A stretch of 7,470 nt of DNA. Source: an uncultured Gemmatimonadota bacterium. GTDB lineage: Bacteria > Gemmatimonadota > Gemmatimonadetes > Gemmatimonadales > Gemmatimonadaceae. Below the pieces are notes generated by a model. It was not told the origin of the DNA. It worked only from the letters and a program-made list of their open reading frames with translations, and did no database searches. Location of the stretch: NCBI GenBank assembly GCA_946478895.1, contig CAMLDY010000118.1, positions 1 to 7,470 of the forward strand, written 5' to 3'. Positions 1 through 6,812 of this stretch are shown here, piece by piece (within the stretch, counting starts at the first letter, position 1; each line of letters opens with the position of its first letter). The position numbers were made by a program, and so were the translations under genes.

Positions 1-1749
1 TGGCCCGCCTACGGCCACGACGCGCTCGGCTCGCGCTTCTCGCCACTCACTCAGATCACCCGCGAGAACGTCGCCAGCCTAAAACCGGCGTGGACCTATC
101 ACACCGGCGAGCCCCTCGCGACCAGCGAGCACAAGCGCTCCCTCGAGGTCACTCCAATCGTGGTAAACGGAGTGATGTACATCAGCACACCACTCGGCAA
201 AGTGATCGCGCTCGACCCCGTGACCGGCGCTGAGAAGTGGAAGTTCGACGCCGCGGTCGATCAGCACTCCGGCTTCGGCGATTTCACCACCCGCGGCGTC
301 AGCTACTCGAATGGCAGGATTTATTTCGCGACTACCGATGCGCGATTGATTGCCCTCGACGCCGCCACCGGCAGGCCGATCGCAGATTTCGGCAACGCCG
401 GTACCGTCGATCTCCGGCGCGGTCTGCGCAACGCGCCGTATGAGAAAGCCGAGTACGAGGTGACGTCGCCGCCGGCGATTGTCGGCAATCTGGTGATCGT
501 CGGCTCCGGAGTCGCTGACAACAATCGCACCGATGCGGCGAGCGGCGAGGTCCGCGCCTACGATGCGCGTTCTGGGGCGCTCAGGTGGTCGTGGGACCCG
601 GTGGCCCAGAGTCCGTCAGATCCGGCGTACGCTACGTGGGAGGGCGCCAACGGCCACCGCACCGGTGCCGCCAATGCGTGGTCGGTGATCGCGGCCGATC
701 CCGCGCGCGATCTCGTTTTAGTTCCAACGAGCTCGGCGAGTCCCGACTACTTCGGCGGCGAGCGACTCGGTCGTAATGACTACGCGAACTCGATAGTAGC
801 GTTGCGCGCATCGACCGGCGCTGTCGTCTGGCACTTCCAGACCGTTCACCACGATCTCTGGGATTACGACAACGCGTCCCCGCCACTGTTGGCGACGGTG
901 AAGCGCCAGCCGGCGGTCATTCAGACCACCAAGACTGGAATGATGTACGTGCTCAATCGCGAGACTGGCGCACCGATTTTCCCGGTCGAGGAGCGCGCGG
1001 TGCCGGCGAGCAACGTACCTGGCGAGAGGGCGTGGCCGACCCAGCCGTTCTCGTCACTGCCGCCGCTCAGTCCGCACAGCTGGAACGGCCAGTCGACCAA
1101 CGCCGCGTGTCAGGAATTGCTGCGAGGCCTGCGCAATGAGGGGATTTTCACTCCGCCCTCGCTGGGTGGTACGCTCGTGCTGCCGTCGAACATCGGCGGG
1201 GCGCACTGGGGCGGCGTCACCTTCGATCCCACGCGCCAGATCGCGGTGGTGCCCGTGAACACCCTCGCGGCGATGGTGCAGCTCATACCAGCCGCCACCG
1301 TAAACCTCGACACCCTCCACGAGCAGCGCTCGCGAATCGGTTACGAGGACACCCGAATGCGTGGCACGCCGTACATCATGCGCCGCAAGATTCTCTTCGT
1401 CCCTCCCGGGGTACCCTGCACTCCGGCTCCGCCCGGAACATTGGTCGCCCTCGATCTCAGCACGGGCACGAAGAAATGGGAGACTCCGATCATGCCGACC
1501 CTGGGCGGCGCAATTGCGACCGCCGGTGGTCTGGTCTTTATGGGCGCGACGATCGACCGCCAGTTCCGCGCGTTCGACATCGATACGGGTAAAGAGCTAT
1601 GGCGCGCCGAGCTGCCGGCGGGCGCCAAGGCAACGCCCATGACCTATCGAGGCGCCGATGGACGCCAGTACGTGGTGATTGCCGCGGGTGGAGATGGTGA
1701 GACCTGGGGCGCCAGCGACGCGATCGTCGCGTTTGCGCTCCCTCGATAG
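1..1749 (+). CDS. PQQ-dependent dehydrogenase, glucose dehydrogenase-like (5' partial)
   Basis: This is a quinoprotein dehydrogenase that would oxidise a sugar or alcohol in the periplasm and pass electrons to the respiratory chain through pyrroloquinoline quinone. The frame is open from base 1 with no stop, so the gene begins outside the window; an internal ATG at 160 is not the start. The first visible residues, W-P-A-Y-G-H-D followed by R-F-S-P-L-T-Q-I, are the typical N-terminal propeller motif. Repeated beta-propeller 'W motifs' follow (for example A-L-D-P-V-T-G-A-E-K-W near residues 71-81). The cofactor-site signature HHDLWDYD lies near residue 282. The segment G-L-R-N-E-G-I-F-T-P-P-S and the end P-M-T-Y...Q-Y-V-V-I-A-A-G-G resemble the soluble domain of E. 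coli Gcd. The visible part is 582 residues and has no C-terminal cytochrome c domain. Any N-terminal signal peptide or membrane anchor lies outside the window, so the substrate cannot be fixed. It converges on the minus-strand gene 10 bp downstream. Confidence 0.93.
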   Translation, partial: WPAYGHDALGSRFSPLTQITRENVASLKPAWTYHTGEPLATSEHKRSLEVTPIVVNGVMYISTPLGKVIALDPVTGAEKWKFDAAVDQHSGFGDFTTRGVSYSNGRIYFATTDARLIALDAATGRPIADFGNAGTVDLRRGLRNAPYEKAEYEVTSPPAIVGNLVIVGSGVADNNRTDAASGEVRAYDARSGALRWSWDPVAQSPSDPAYATWEGANGHRTGAANAWSVIAADPARDLVLVPTSSASPDYFGGERLGRNDYANSIVALRASTGAVVWHFQTVHHDLWDYDNASPPLLATVKRQPAVIQTTKTGMMYVLNRETGAPIFPVEERAVPASNVPGERAWPTQPFSSLPPLSPHSWNGQSTNAACQELLRGLRNEGIFTPPSLGGTLVLPSNIGGAHWGGVTFDPTRQIAVVPVNTLAAMVQLIPAATVNLDTLHEQRSRIGYEDTRMRGTPYIMRRKILFVPPGVPCTPAPPGTLVALDLSTGTKKWETPIMPTLGGAIATAGGLVFMGATIDRQFRAFDIDTGKELWRAELPAGAKATPMTYRGADGRQYVVIAAGGDGETWGASDAIVAFALPR

Positions 1750-1759
1750 CCGAAGCGCC

Positions 1760-2143
1760 TCAGGCGCCAGCGGCCGCGGTTGCTCCTGCTACGACGCCAA
1801 TCGGCGCTGACACTGGCGCGCTCGCCGCTGGTGCCGCCGCGGGCCGACGTGTATTCAGCTCTATTGCAACCAGAATCAACAGCTGCTGCGCCTGCGACCG
1901 CAGCGTGAACGCACGCCGTTGTCCGAACAGCAACCCGATCGCCGCGAACGCGAGCGGCACGCCGAGCACTACGACGATCGCAATCGTCTCGGTGCGATCG
2001 GCCAGTAGGTAGAACGCTGCAACCCCGATGAAAAGACCAATCAACCCGGCAAAGATCGCCGCGACGACCAACGCCCGGTCCGCTTCCTCATAGAGAAGGT
2101 CGGCCTGCTCCTGGATAACCCTTGAATCGTATTCTGTCGGCAT
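1760..2143 (-). CDS. Small two-helix membrane protein, unknown function
   Basis: I do not recognise this 127-residue protein. A charged N-terminal stretch of about 22 residues (Q, E and D rich) is followed by two strongly hydrophobic segments near residues 25-47 and 53-73. The loop between them is short and charged (A-D-R-T-E-T). Next comes a basic amphipathic stretch (G-Q-R-R-A-F-T-L-R-S-Q-A-Q-Q-L-L) and a low-complexity Ala/Pro tail. It is most likely an inner-membrane protein with both ends on the same side. The ATG at 2143 has a short AAAGG-like ribosome site only 4 nt upstream (2148-2152). The gene lies downstream of pilin A on the same strand but is separated from it by a strong terminator, so it is probably transcribed on its own. 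A 7-bp hairpin lies in its leader. No function is claimed. Confidence 0.72.
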   Translation of the reverse strand: MPTEYDSRVIQEQADLLYEEADRALVVAAIFAGLIGLFIGVAAFYLLADRTETIAIVVVLGVPLAFAAIGLLFGQRRAFTLRSQAQQLLILVAIELNTRRPAAAPAASAPVSAPIGVVAGATAAAGA

Positions 2144-2165
2144 TGAACCTTTGTTTTGTGACCCT

Positions 2166-2183
2166 CAGTTGACGACTCAACTG
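2166..2183 (-). promoter_or_regulatory. Perfect 7-bp hairpin or operator-like dyad in leader of the small membrane protein
   Basis: cagttga, a 4-nt spacer (cgac) and tcaactg form a perfect dyad between the pilin terminator and the ATG at 2143. It has no T-tract, so it is not an intrinsic terminator. It could be a leader hairpin or a repressor half-site pair. No binding protein is identified. Confidence 0.3.
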
Positions 2184-2200
2184 CTCTCGCGGAACACCAC

Positions 2201-2241
2201 CACAAAAACAAAACGGGGACATCCATTGGATGTCCCCGTTT
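2201..2241 (-). terminator. Strong intrinsic terminator of pilin A
   Basis: A perfect 15-bp inverted repeat (arms 2211-2225 and 2227-2241, centred on one base) starts 21 nt past the pilin A stop codon. Read on the minus strand, the stem ends in a T-rich tract (TTTTGTTTTTG, 2201-2213). The GC-rich lower stem and U-tract make a classic Rho-independent terminator. The plus strand has only a short T run after the stem, so activity should be mainly on the minus strand. Confidence 0.88.
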
Positions 2242-2261
2242 CGCGCTGAGCACAACGTGCA

Positions 2262-2630
2262 TCAGGTGCAGACGATCGCGCCCGAAGAGTTGTCGCAGGT
2301 CTTGGCCGACTGCGAGTGCGAAGCGGTCGCGGTCCAGCTCTGCGGCGGGCCGGCGACGATCACAGCGTCGATGGTCACGTTCTGCGACGGCGTGAACCCG
2401 TTGAGCGGGGTCGTGCTCGTCGCGCTACCAGCGAAGTAGGCGCCGTTGTTGTCGGCGGCGTACTGCTCTTCGTAGGTGGCCAGGTTGCGCAGGTCGGACT
2501 TCATCGCCGCGACATACGCCTTGTCCTTCGTGTTCGCAAATTTCGGAATGGCGATCGCGGCAAGAATGCCGATGATGACCACGACGATCAGAAGCTCAAT
2601 GAGCGTAAAACCCTTTCTGTTATTCTGCAT
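2262..2630 (-). CDS. Type IV pilin-like protein (pilin A)
   Basis: This 122-residue protein has a class III prepilin signal. A short basic leader, M-Q-N-N-R-K-G, is followed by the cleavage and N-methylation site G^F-T-L-I-E with the conserved Glu at +5. A hydrophobic alpha-1 helix then runs to A-I-P-K-F. A prepilin peptidase would cut after Gly7, leaving a 115-residue mature subunit. Two Cys eight residues apart close to the C terminus (C-D-N...V-C-T) would form the small D-loop disulfide. The ATG at 2628-2630 was chosen because it gives a normal short leader; the frame stays open to 2696, but that would add 22 unrelated residues. A GGGG run 7 nt upstream is a weak ribosome site. The protein is a close paralogue of pilin B. 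It could be a major pilin of a type IVa pilus or a GspG-like pseudopilin. No assembly genes are in the window to decide. Confidence 0.92.
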   Translation of the reverse strand: MQNNRKGFTLIELLIVVVIIGILAAIAIPKFANTKDKAYVAAMKSDLRNLATYEEQYAADNNGAYFAGSATSTTPLNGFTPSQNVTIDAVIVAGPPQSWTATASHSQSAKTCDNSSGAIVCT

Positions 2631-2890
2631 ATGGGAACCCCATGATGGGAGGGAAAACGTTCTCATTCTGATGACGCGGAACTGCCCACCCTGCAACGAA
2701 AATCAGCCTGAAAATTTTGTTAGAAAGAAATGTTACGTGATGGTGGCACGAAAACGCGGCCGGAACGCTCCTGAAATCCCCCTACCGTCGCTTTCCAGCG
2801 TTGCCAGACCCCCCTTCCGGCTGTCTAAATGGGGATTTCCTTCGGCGCGGCCCTAATGCCGCAATCTCTCACTACCGGAACCGCAATCGC
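2631..2890. other. Divergent intergenic region between pilin A and the family 2 glycosyltransferase
   Basis: This non-coding stretch of about 260 bp must hold the promoters of both flanking genes. It has an AT-rich patch at about 2701-2735, including the palindrome aaaatttt at 2711-2718, unlike the surrounding GC-rich DNA, as expected of a promoter zone. I cannot assign a confident -35/-10 pair on either strand. I found no sigma-54 GG-N10-GC element for pilin A on the minus strand. A 9-bp inverted repeat (2773-2781 with 2831-2839) lies on the glycosyltransferase side and may structure its leader. Confidence 0.5.
2773..2839 (+). promoter_or_regulatory. Possible structured leader upstream of the glycosyltransferase
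   Basis: gaaatcccc at 2773-2781 is exactly complementary to ggggatttc at 2831-2839, with 49 bases between. Inside is a smaller possible stem (cgct-ttcc-agcg, 2789-2800). A plus-strand transcript starting upstream could fold this as a closed domain about 50 nt before the TTG at 2891. I do not recognise a known riboswitch class. Chance pairing is possible. Confidence 0.25.
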
Positions 2891-3613
2891 TTGCTGACTC
2901 CAGTAACTCCGCTCAAAAAGAACGACCTGCTGGTCTCGGTTCTGATTCCGGTCTATAACGAAGTCGATACGGTCGCGGAGATCGTCGAGCGGGTGCGCGC
3001 TACGCAGTACAACGTCGAGATCATCTGCGTCGACGATTGCTCCACCGACGGCACCCGCGATGTCCTCGCCCAGCTGCTCAAGAATGGTCGCATTCAGCAG
3101 GCGATCTATCAGCAGAAAAACCGCGGCAAGGGCGCGGCGGTGAGAGCCGCCATCACCGCCAGTCACGGCGACATCGTGATCGTCCAGGATGCGGATCTCG
3201 AGTACAGTCCCGCGGATTGGCCGACCTTGTTCGAGCCCCTGATCCAGGGCAGAGCCGACGCCGTGTTCGGCTCGCGATTCCTCGGCGGCACCCATCGCGT
3301 GCTCTACTACTGGCACTCCGTCGGCAACGGCCTGCTGACCACCCTCAGCAACATGTTCAGCAATCTGAATCTCACCGATATGGAGTGCTGCTACAAAGCG
3401 ATGCGCGGGGAGCTCGCGCGCTCACTCAAGCTCAAATCAGAGCGCTTCGGCTTCGAGCCCGAAGTGACCGCCCGCCTCGCGCACGCCAATGCGCGGATCT
3501 TCGAGGTGCCCGTGACCTACAGCGGCCGCACTTATCTCGAGGGAAAGAAGATCACCTGGCGCGATGGCATGGCCGCGCTCTTTCACATCTTACGGTACAA
3601 TTTGCTGCGATAG
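2891..3613 (+). CDS. Family 2 glycosyltransferase, DPM1/polyprenyl-phosphate glycosyltransferase-like
   Basis: This cytoplasmic GT-A enzyme would move a sugar from a nucleotide donor to a lipid carrier or glycan. Numbered from TTG 2891 (240 residues), the nucleotide-binding strand V-S-V-L-I-P-V-Y-N-E is at 15-24. V-D-D-C-S-T-D-G is at 47-54, and N-R-G-K-G at 77-81 is typical of the DPM1-like group. The metal-binding D-A-D is at 100-102, followed by G-S-R-F. There are no C-terminal membrane helices, so this is the short soluble form. The start is unresolved. The frame is open from 2741 but has no ATG or GTG before the catalytic domain. The start codons available are TTG at 2801, TTG at 2891 and CTG at 2894, none with a clear Shine-Dalgarno. 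I prefer 2891 because it gives a normal-length N terminus. It may feed a lipid-linked sugar to the membrane protein encoded convergently, but this is inference. Confidence 0.9.
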   Translation: MLTPVTPLKKNDLLVSVLIPVYNEVDTVAEIVERVRATQYNVEIICVDDCSTDGTRDVLAQLLKNGRIQQAIYQQKNRGKGAAVRAAITASHGDIVIVQDADLEYSPADWPTLFEPLIQGRADAVFGSRFLGGTHRVLYYWHSVGNGLLTTLSNMFSNLNLTDMECCYKAMRGELARSLKLKSERFGFEPEVTARLAHANARIFEVPVTYSGRTYLEGKKITWRDGMAALFHILRYNLLR

Positions 3614-3805
3614 ATCGAACTGAGTACTACGACCAACGGCATCGATAATCGCGGACTGATCGAGGACCGAGGAGTACCGAGGACTACTGAGGACAACGAG
3701 GAATACCTAGGGCTACTTAGGACTACCTGGGACAATGCGTCCTCGATAGTCTGCAATTCTCAGTCAGTCCGCGATTATCGATGCCGTTGGTCCGAGTACT
3801 CGATC
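3613..3805. repeat. 193-bp palindromic element with long inverted-repeat arms
   Basis: Arms 3631-3659 and 3764-3792 are a perfect 29-bp inverted repeat. Outside a 2x2 mismatch the pairing resumes (3622-3628 with 3795-3801), and both outer ends carry gatc. Inside, 3659-3667 pairs with 3739-3747 after a one-sided bulge of about 16 nt (3748-3763). The loop is a decamer array. The element starts at the glycosyltransferase stop codon and ends 15 bp before the stop codon of the convergent membrane protein gene. Neither strand has a T-tract after the stem, so it is not a standard intrinsic terminator. It could be a small non-autonomous mobile element (MITE- or REP-like), a structured RNA, or a protein-binding region. 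No transposase and no second copy was seen in the window. Confidence 0.85.
3668..3736 (+). repeat. Degenerate 10-bp tandem array inside the palindromic element
   Basis: There are seven consecutive units close to YKAGGACTAC: cgaggagtac, cgaggactac, tgaggacaac, gaggaatac (9 nt), ctagggctac, ttaggactac and ctgggacaat. A partial unit (tcgaggac) precedes them and belongs to the inner stem. A 10-bp period places each unit on the same face of the helix. The units have drifted from CGAGGA to CTAGG or CTGGG along the array. Confidence 0.8.
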
Positions 3806-3820
3806 AAAAGCCCTCAGCCC

Positions 3821-5905
3821 TCAGCCCCCGGCCCAGAGCAATCGCATTCCTTGCTCATACGGAACCACCCTCGGCGCCCCTTCCTTCGTCGCGCGAATCA
3901 ACATCATCGGCACGCGTTGCTGATAGCGTGCAATGAGCTGCGCATTGAGCTCAGGTCCGAGATCCCGCACGATCATCGCGGCACCCCCTACGGCCCCGGG
4001 CAGATCACCCTGCCAGACTAACGGGGAGATGTCGATCACCCCGAGAGTGTCCGCCGCGACCTCCCGCTGACACCCCCTCTTCAAAGGCTTCGCCGGGTTG
4101 TACCTGATCTGCTCCCCCTGCGCGACGTCGATCCTTTGCGTCGGACTCGGCTTGCTGAAATCGAAGTTGAGCGGCAAGGGCGGCGCAGCAGTCCCGCGTG
4201 TCGCGTACCACGTCGCGAATTGATCGACGTCGCAGGTGGGATTGAGCGCCATCGCCGCTTCGACCGAATCACCGCGCATTCCGTGAGAGGTGAGGCGCAC
4301 CGCGATCCTGGTCGGCCAGCCACCGTGCACGAACACCAGCGACGGCGTCGGTGTCTTCGGAAGCGCGAGCCGCGAGCTCGCCATCCAGCTGCCGCCGTAG
4401 CGCACCAGCCGTTGCGGCGCGAGATAGGCGACGCCCGCCACCCACGCCAGCGCAAAGGCGAGCGTCAGTCCCGCGCGCGGGAAATAATTTCCGAACGATT
4501 TCTGCGCCGGAATTCTGCGCACGAGTCCGACCGCCGCCGCCGCAGTCAGCAGCGCCCACCCCGCCGACCATTCGTTGAGCATTCGCGGGCCCATGAAGAT
4601 TCCGTGGTGCCAGTAGAACGCATTTGCGACAACCGGCAGCAGCGCCCAGATCACGAGGATCCGCGTGCCGACGGCGAACCGGCGCGCGACGAGCAGGAAT
4701 ACCGCGACCACGAACACCACCGAGATCGGGCTCTCCAGCAGGTACATCCCGAGCGTGGTGAGATCCGACGACGTGTAGCCTAGCGCCTGCGCCGGCCCGT
4801 ACCAGTGCCCGGCCGGATCGCGGTGGAATCCCGGTGCGACGAGCGGACCGACCGCCGCGGAGTACCCAAACCGGAACGGGCTGCCGAAGAAATGCTGGTT
4901 GTACGCGCCAAGGGCGATGAAGAAAGGAAGGATCCCGATTGTCGCGCCAAGCACTCTGATCGCCAGCGCCTTCACGGCGCCGCCTCCTTTCGCCGGCGAT
5001 ATCAGCCAGATCGCACCGACGACGAGCGCGGCGACCACCCCGGTCAGCGGACGAATCGAAAAAACCGCTCCGACCGCGGCACCCGAGAGAATCACCCAAA
5101 CAAAACCGCGACCGTCTCGGCTGCGCAGCGCGCAGTACACGGCGATCGCGATGAACGCCGCCGCCCCGATGTGATTCATGTACGCGCCGGCGAGGCCGAC
5201 CACGAACGGGCTGAATGCGAGAAGGATCGCGCCGATCCGCGCGACGATGCGATCGTCCGGAAAGAGTCGCTCTGCCGCGAGCGCCGAGAAGAATACCGTG
5301 ACGCCGACCAGAATCGGCCCGACCAGCGTCACGATTCCGAGCCGCATTCCCAGTCCGAGCAGCACCAGATAGCCGGGCGGATACTGCGACACCCAACCAT
5401 TGCGGGTGACAATGGAATTCGGCAGGTGCCAGAACTCGGTCAGGGTGTCGACCGGTCCGCTCAGGTGTCCGGCAGCGACGAATCGCGCCTGGGCGAGCTG
5501 CACCATCGCGTCGATCAGATTCGGCTTGCCGTCGAGCACCGCTGTGCTAAAGACGGCGGTGATCACCGTCGCAACGATTGCCAGCACCGCGGCGAACCAC
5601 ACCATCCGCGCCGCCGTCAGCCGCGCGCCAATGCCCGCGACCCGCTCGTCGAAGCGCGCCGGATCCATGAACCTGCTCGCAAGGACGCCCAACGTCAGCA
5701 CGATGAACGTGCCGAGCAGGGTCAGGCTGCGCGCGGTCTCCGCGGCCTGGACGACGTCGGCCGCGATCCGGCCCGAGCCCGACGACGCCACGATCCGATA
5801 GATCGGAAAAACGGTGAGCACTAGAAGGATCGCGCCCAGAAAACGGAACGCGTAAGAGACGAACCGGTTTTCGTTCGTCTCGCCCACCGAAGTTGTGTCG
5901 ACCAT
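3821..5905 (-). CDS. Polytopic membrane protein, GT-C (ArnT/PMT-like) glycosyltransferase candidate
   Basis: This 694-residue protein has about a dozen hydrophobic segments within residues 17-495 and a mostly soluble C-terminal domain of about 200 residues. GT-C features are visible. After an early transmembrane helix there is an Asp-bearing extracytoplasmic stretch (V-L-D-G-K-P-N-L at 123-130, then A-R-F-V-A-A-G-H-L). Q-Y-P-P-G-Y at 174-179 is the Y-P-P-G motif common in GT39-like proteins. R-P-L-T-G is near 285, and F-G-S-P-F-R-F-G-Y at 340-348 precedes a long loop. Such enzymes transfer sugars from polyprenyl-phosphate donors on the outer face of the inner membrane. It lacks the WWDYG motif of PglB/STT3 oligosaccharyltransferases. 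The family call is from motifs only, and a non-enzymatic membrane protein is possible. The ATG at 5905 lies 4 bp after the methyltransferase stop and has no clear ribosome site, so translational coupling is likely. Confidence 0.8.
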   Translation of the reverse strand: MVDTTSVGETNENRFVSYAFRFLGAILLVLTVFPIYRIVASSGSGRIAADVVQAAETARSLTLLGTFIVLTLGVLASRFMDPARFDERVAGIGARLTAARMVWFAAVLAIVATVITAVFSTAVLDGKPNLIDAMVQLAQARFVAAGHLSGPVDTLTEFWHLPNSIVTRNGWVSQYPPGYLVLLGLGMRLGIVTLVGPILVGVTVFFSALAAERLFPDDRIVARIGAILLAFSPFVVGLAGAYMNHIGAAAFIAIAVYCALRSRDGRGFVWVILSGAAVGAVFSIRPLTGVVAALVVGAIWLISPAKGGGAVKALAIRVLGATIGILPFFIALGAYNQHFFGSPFRFGYSAAVGPLVAPGFHRDPAGHWYGPAQALGYTSSDLTTLGMYLLESPISVVFVVAVFLLVARRFAVGTRILVIWALLPVVANAFYWHHGIFMGPRMLNEWSAGWALLTAAAAVGLVRRIPAQKSFGNYFPRAGLTLAFALAWVAGVAYLAPQRLVRYGGSWMASSRLALPKTPTPSLVFVHGGWPTRIAVRLTSHGMRGDSVEAAMALNPTCDVDQFATWYATRGTAAPPLPLNFDFSKPSPTQRIDVAQGEQIRYNPAKPLKRGCQREVAADTLGVIDISPLVWQGDLPGAVGGAAMIVRDLGPELNAQLIARYQQRVPMMLIRATKEGAPRVVPYEQGMRLLWAGG

Positions 5906-5909
5906 GTTG

Positions 5910-6641
5910 CTATGACTTGCGACGCTGCGCGTGCGTTTCAGGTTTGCGCGCGACGGCGATCAGGCTTTGGCCGAGCGGCGGATGCACCACCGACTCGACG
6001 CGCCGCAGCCAGGGAATTACCCAGCGATCGTAGAAGCGCACCTGCCCGCGGCCGAGTGTGGTGCGTCGCATGACTCTGCCCGCGACGAACCAGCCCGCGA
6101 TTCCGACCAGGTTCATGTAGTGCAGCTGGTCGATCTCGAATCCCGCGTCCGAGAGATCCTTCTCGAGCTCTGGTCTCGTGTATCGGCGATAGTGCTCAAA
6201 AGCCTTGTCGAGTGAGCCGTAGATCGCGGGCAGCGCGGGGACGAGTATCAGGAGCGCGCCGCCCGGTGTGAGCCGCTCGTAAGCTGCGTCGAGAAAGCCC
6301 GCCGGCCGCTCGACGTGCTCCAGGACGTTGACCGCTACTATAGTATCCGCGCCAAAGGCGGGATCGGCGTCCTCGAGGTAGCCGTGATGCACGCTGACCC
6401 GCGGATCCTTTGCGAACCGCCGCTTCAGCGCCTGGGCGTTGCCGCGATCCGGCTCGATGAGAAGCATCGCTTCCGGCGCGGCGCGCTGGAGCAGCAATTC
6501 GGAGACGGTGCCGATTCCCGCGCCCGCCTCGGCGATTCGCCGGCCCAGGAACGGCGCGAAGCGGTCGGTGATCCACCGGTAGTAGTTATGGGCCTCGGCG
6601 ACGGCGTCCAGCTCGGTGCCGGAATAAGCGAAATCGGAGAT
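5910..6641 (-). CDS. SAM-dependent class I methyltransferase (start unresolved)
   Basis: This is a Rossmann-fold methyltransferase. Counting from 6641, it has motif I A-E-A-G-A-G-I-G-T (37-45), an acidic I-E-P-D (62-65) for the SAM ribose, and D-T-I-V-A-V-N-V-L-E-H-V (99-110) as motif IV. L-T-P-G-G-A-L-L-I-L-V-P follows near 124-135. A hydrophobic stretch near the C terminus may contact the membrane. The first common start codon in frame is TTG at 6497, but that would remove motif I. The conserved N terminus (S-D-F-A-Y-S-G-T-E-L-D) is encoded directly upstream. The frame is open back to a stop at 6834-6836 without any ATG, GTG or TTG before 6497. The end at 6641 is the minimal extent supported by the domain; a CTG at 6692 is another candidate. 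The first gene of an operon with the membrane protein downstream, it may methylate a sugar, lipid or glycan precursor. Confidence 0.85.
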   Translation of the reverse strand: MSDFAYSGTELDAVAEAHNYYRWITDRFAPFLGRRIAEAGAGIGTVSELLLQRAAPEAMLLIEPDRGNAQALKRRFAKDPRVSVHHGYLEDADPAFGADTIVAVNVLEHVERPAGFLDAAYERLTPGGALLILVPALPAIYGSLDKAFEHYRRYTRPELEKDLSDAGFEIDQLHYMNLVGIAGWFVAGRVMRRTTLGRGQVRFYDRWVIPWLRRVESVVHPPLGQSLIAVARKPETHAQRRKS

Positions 6642-6797
6642 TGTGGGCTTTGGGAGGGGGCTGGCGCCGAATTTAGCGAAAACGGGTTGCAGCTTGCCAC
6701 GGGGGTTGCAAAATGCGGTCGTTTTTGGCCTTCCAAGGGGTCGGACAGCGCCCTGTAAACCATTGCACCATAACGGCTTGTGACGATATACCAGGTC

Positions 6798-6812
6798 TGG
6801 ATTGTGGGTTGC
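6798..6812 (+). promoter_or_regulatory. Candidate sigma-54 (-24/-12) promoter for pilin B
   Basis: TGG, 8 bases, then TTGC gives the required GG-N10-GC spacing of RpoN promoters (GG at 6799-6800, GC at 6811-6812). Transcription would begin near 6824, leaving a leader of about 90 nt. The CAC of the full consensus TGGCAC is absent. Pilin promoters in several phyla are RpoN-dependent, which makes the match plausible. A single short match in GC-rich DNA can occur by chance. Confidence 0.4.

Noticed and set aside
1755..1767. gcgcct-c-aggcgc dyad between the dehydrogenase and the small membrane gene as a terminator
   Set aside because: It has a short stem, a one-base loop and no T-tract, and it overlaps coding sequence. 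Such GC dyads are common by chance here.
2743..2758. tggcacg on the plus strand as a sigma-54 promoter for the glycosyltransferase
   Set aside because: The -24-like half is perfect, but no TTGC or GC dinucleotide occurs at the required -12 spacing.
2825..3316. 163-residue minus-strand frame opposite the glycosyltransferase
   Set aside because: The plus strand carries all glycosyltransferase motifs and the antisense product resembles no family.
3668..3736. Decamer array as a CRISPR
   Set aside because: Units are 10 bp and contiguous, with no spacers and no cas genes.
3613..3805. Large palindrome as a bidirectional intrinsic terminator
   Set aside because: No T-tract follows the stem on either strand and the loop is too large. 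It could still stop transcription in another way.
4269..5396. 375-residue minus-strand frame inside the membrane protein gene
   Set aside because: It is an Arg/Ala/Gly-rich shift of the real frame without recognisable structure.
4805..5824. 339-residue plus-strand open frame opposite the large membrane protein
   Set aside because: Its product is extremely rich in Arg, Asp, Glu and His with no domain, typical of antisense to a GC-rich membrane-protein gene. The minus-strand frame has clear helices and motifs.
6425..6763. Minus-strand ATG frame overlapping the methyltransferase N terminus (112 residues, Ser/Pro rich)
   Set aside because: It was considered as the true start through a frameshift, but its sequence is low complexity and does not lead into the methyltransferase domain without an unsupported frame change.
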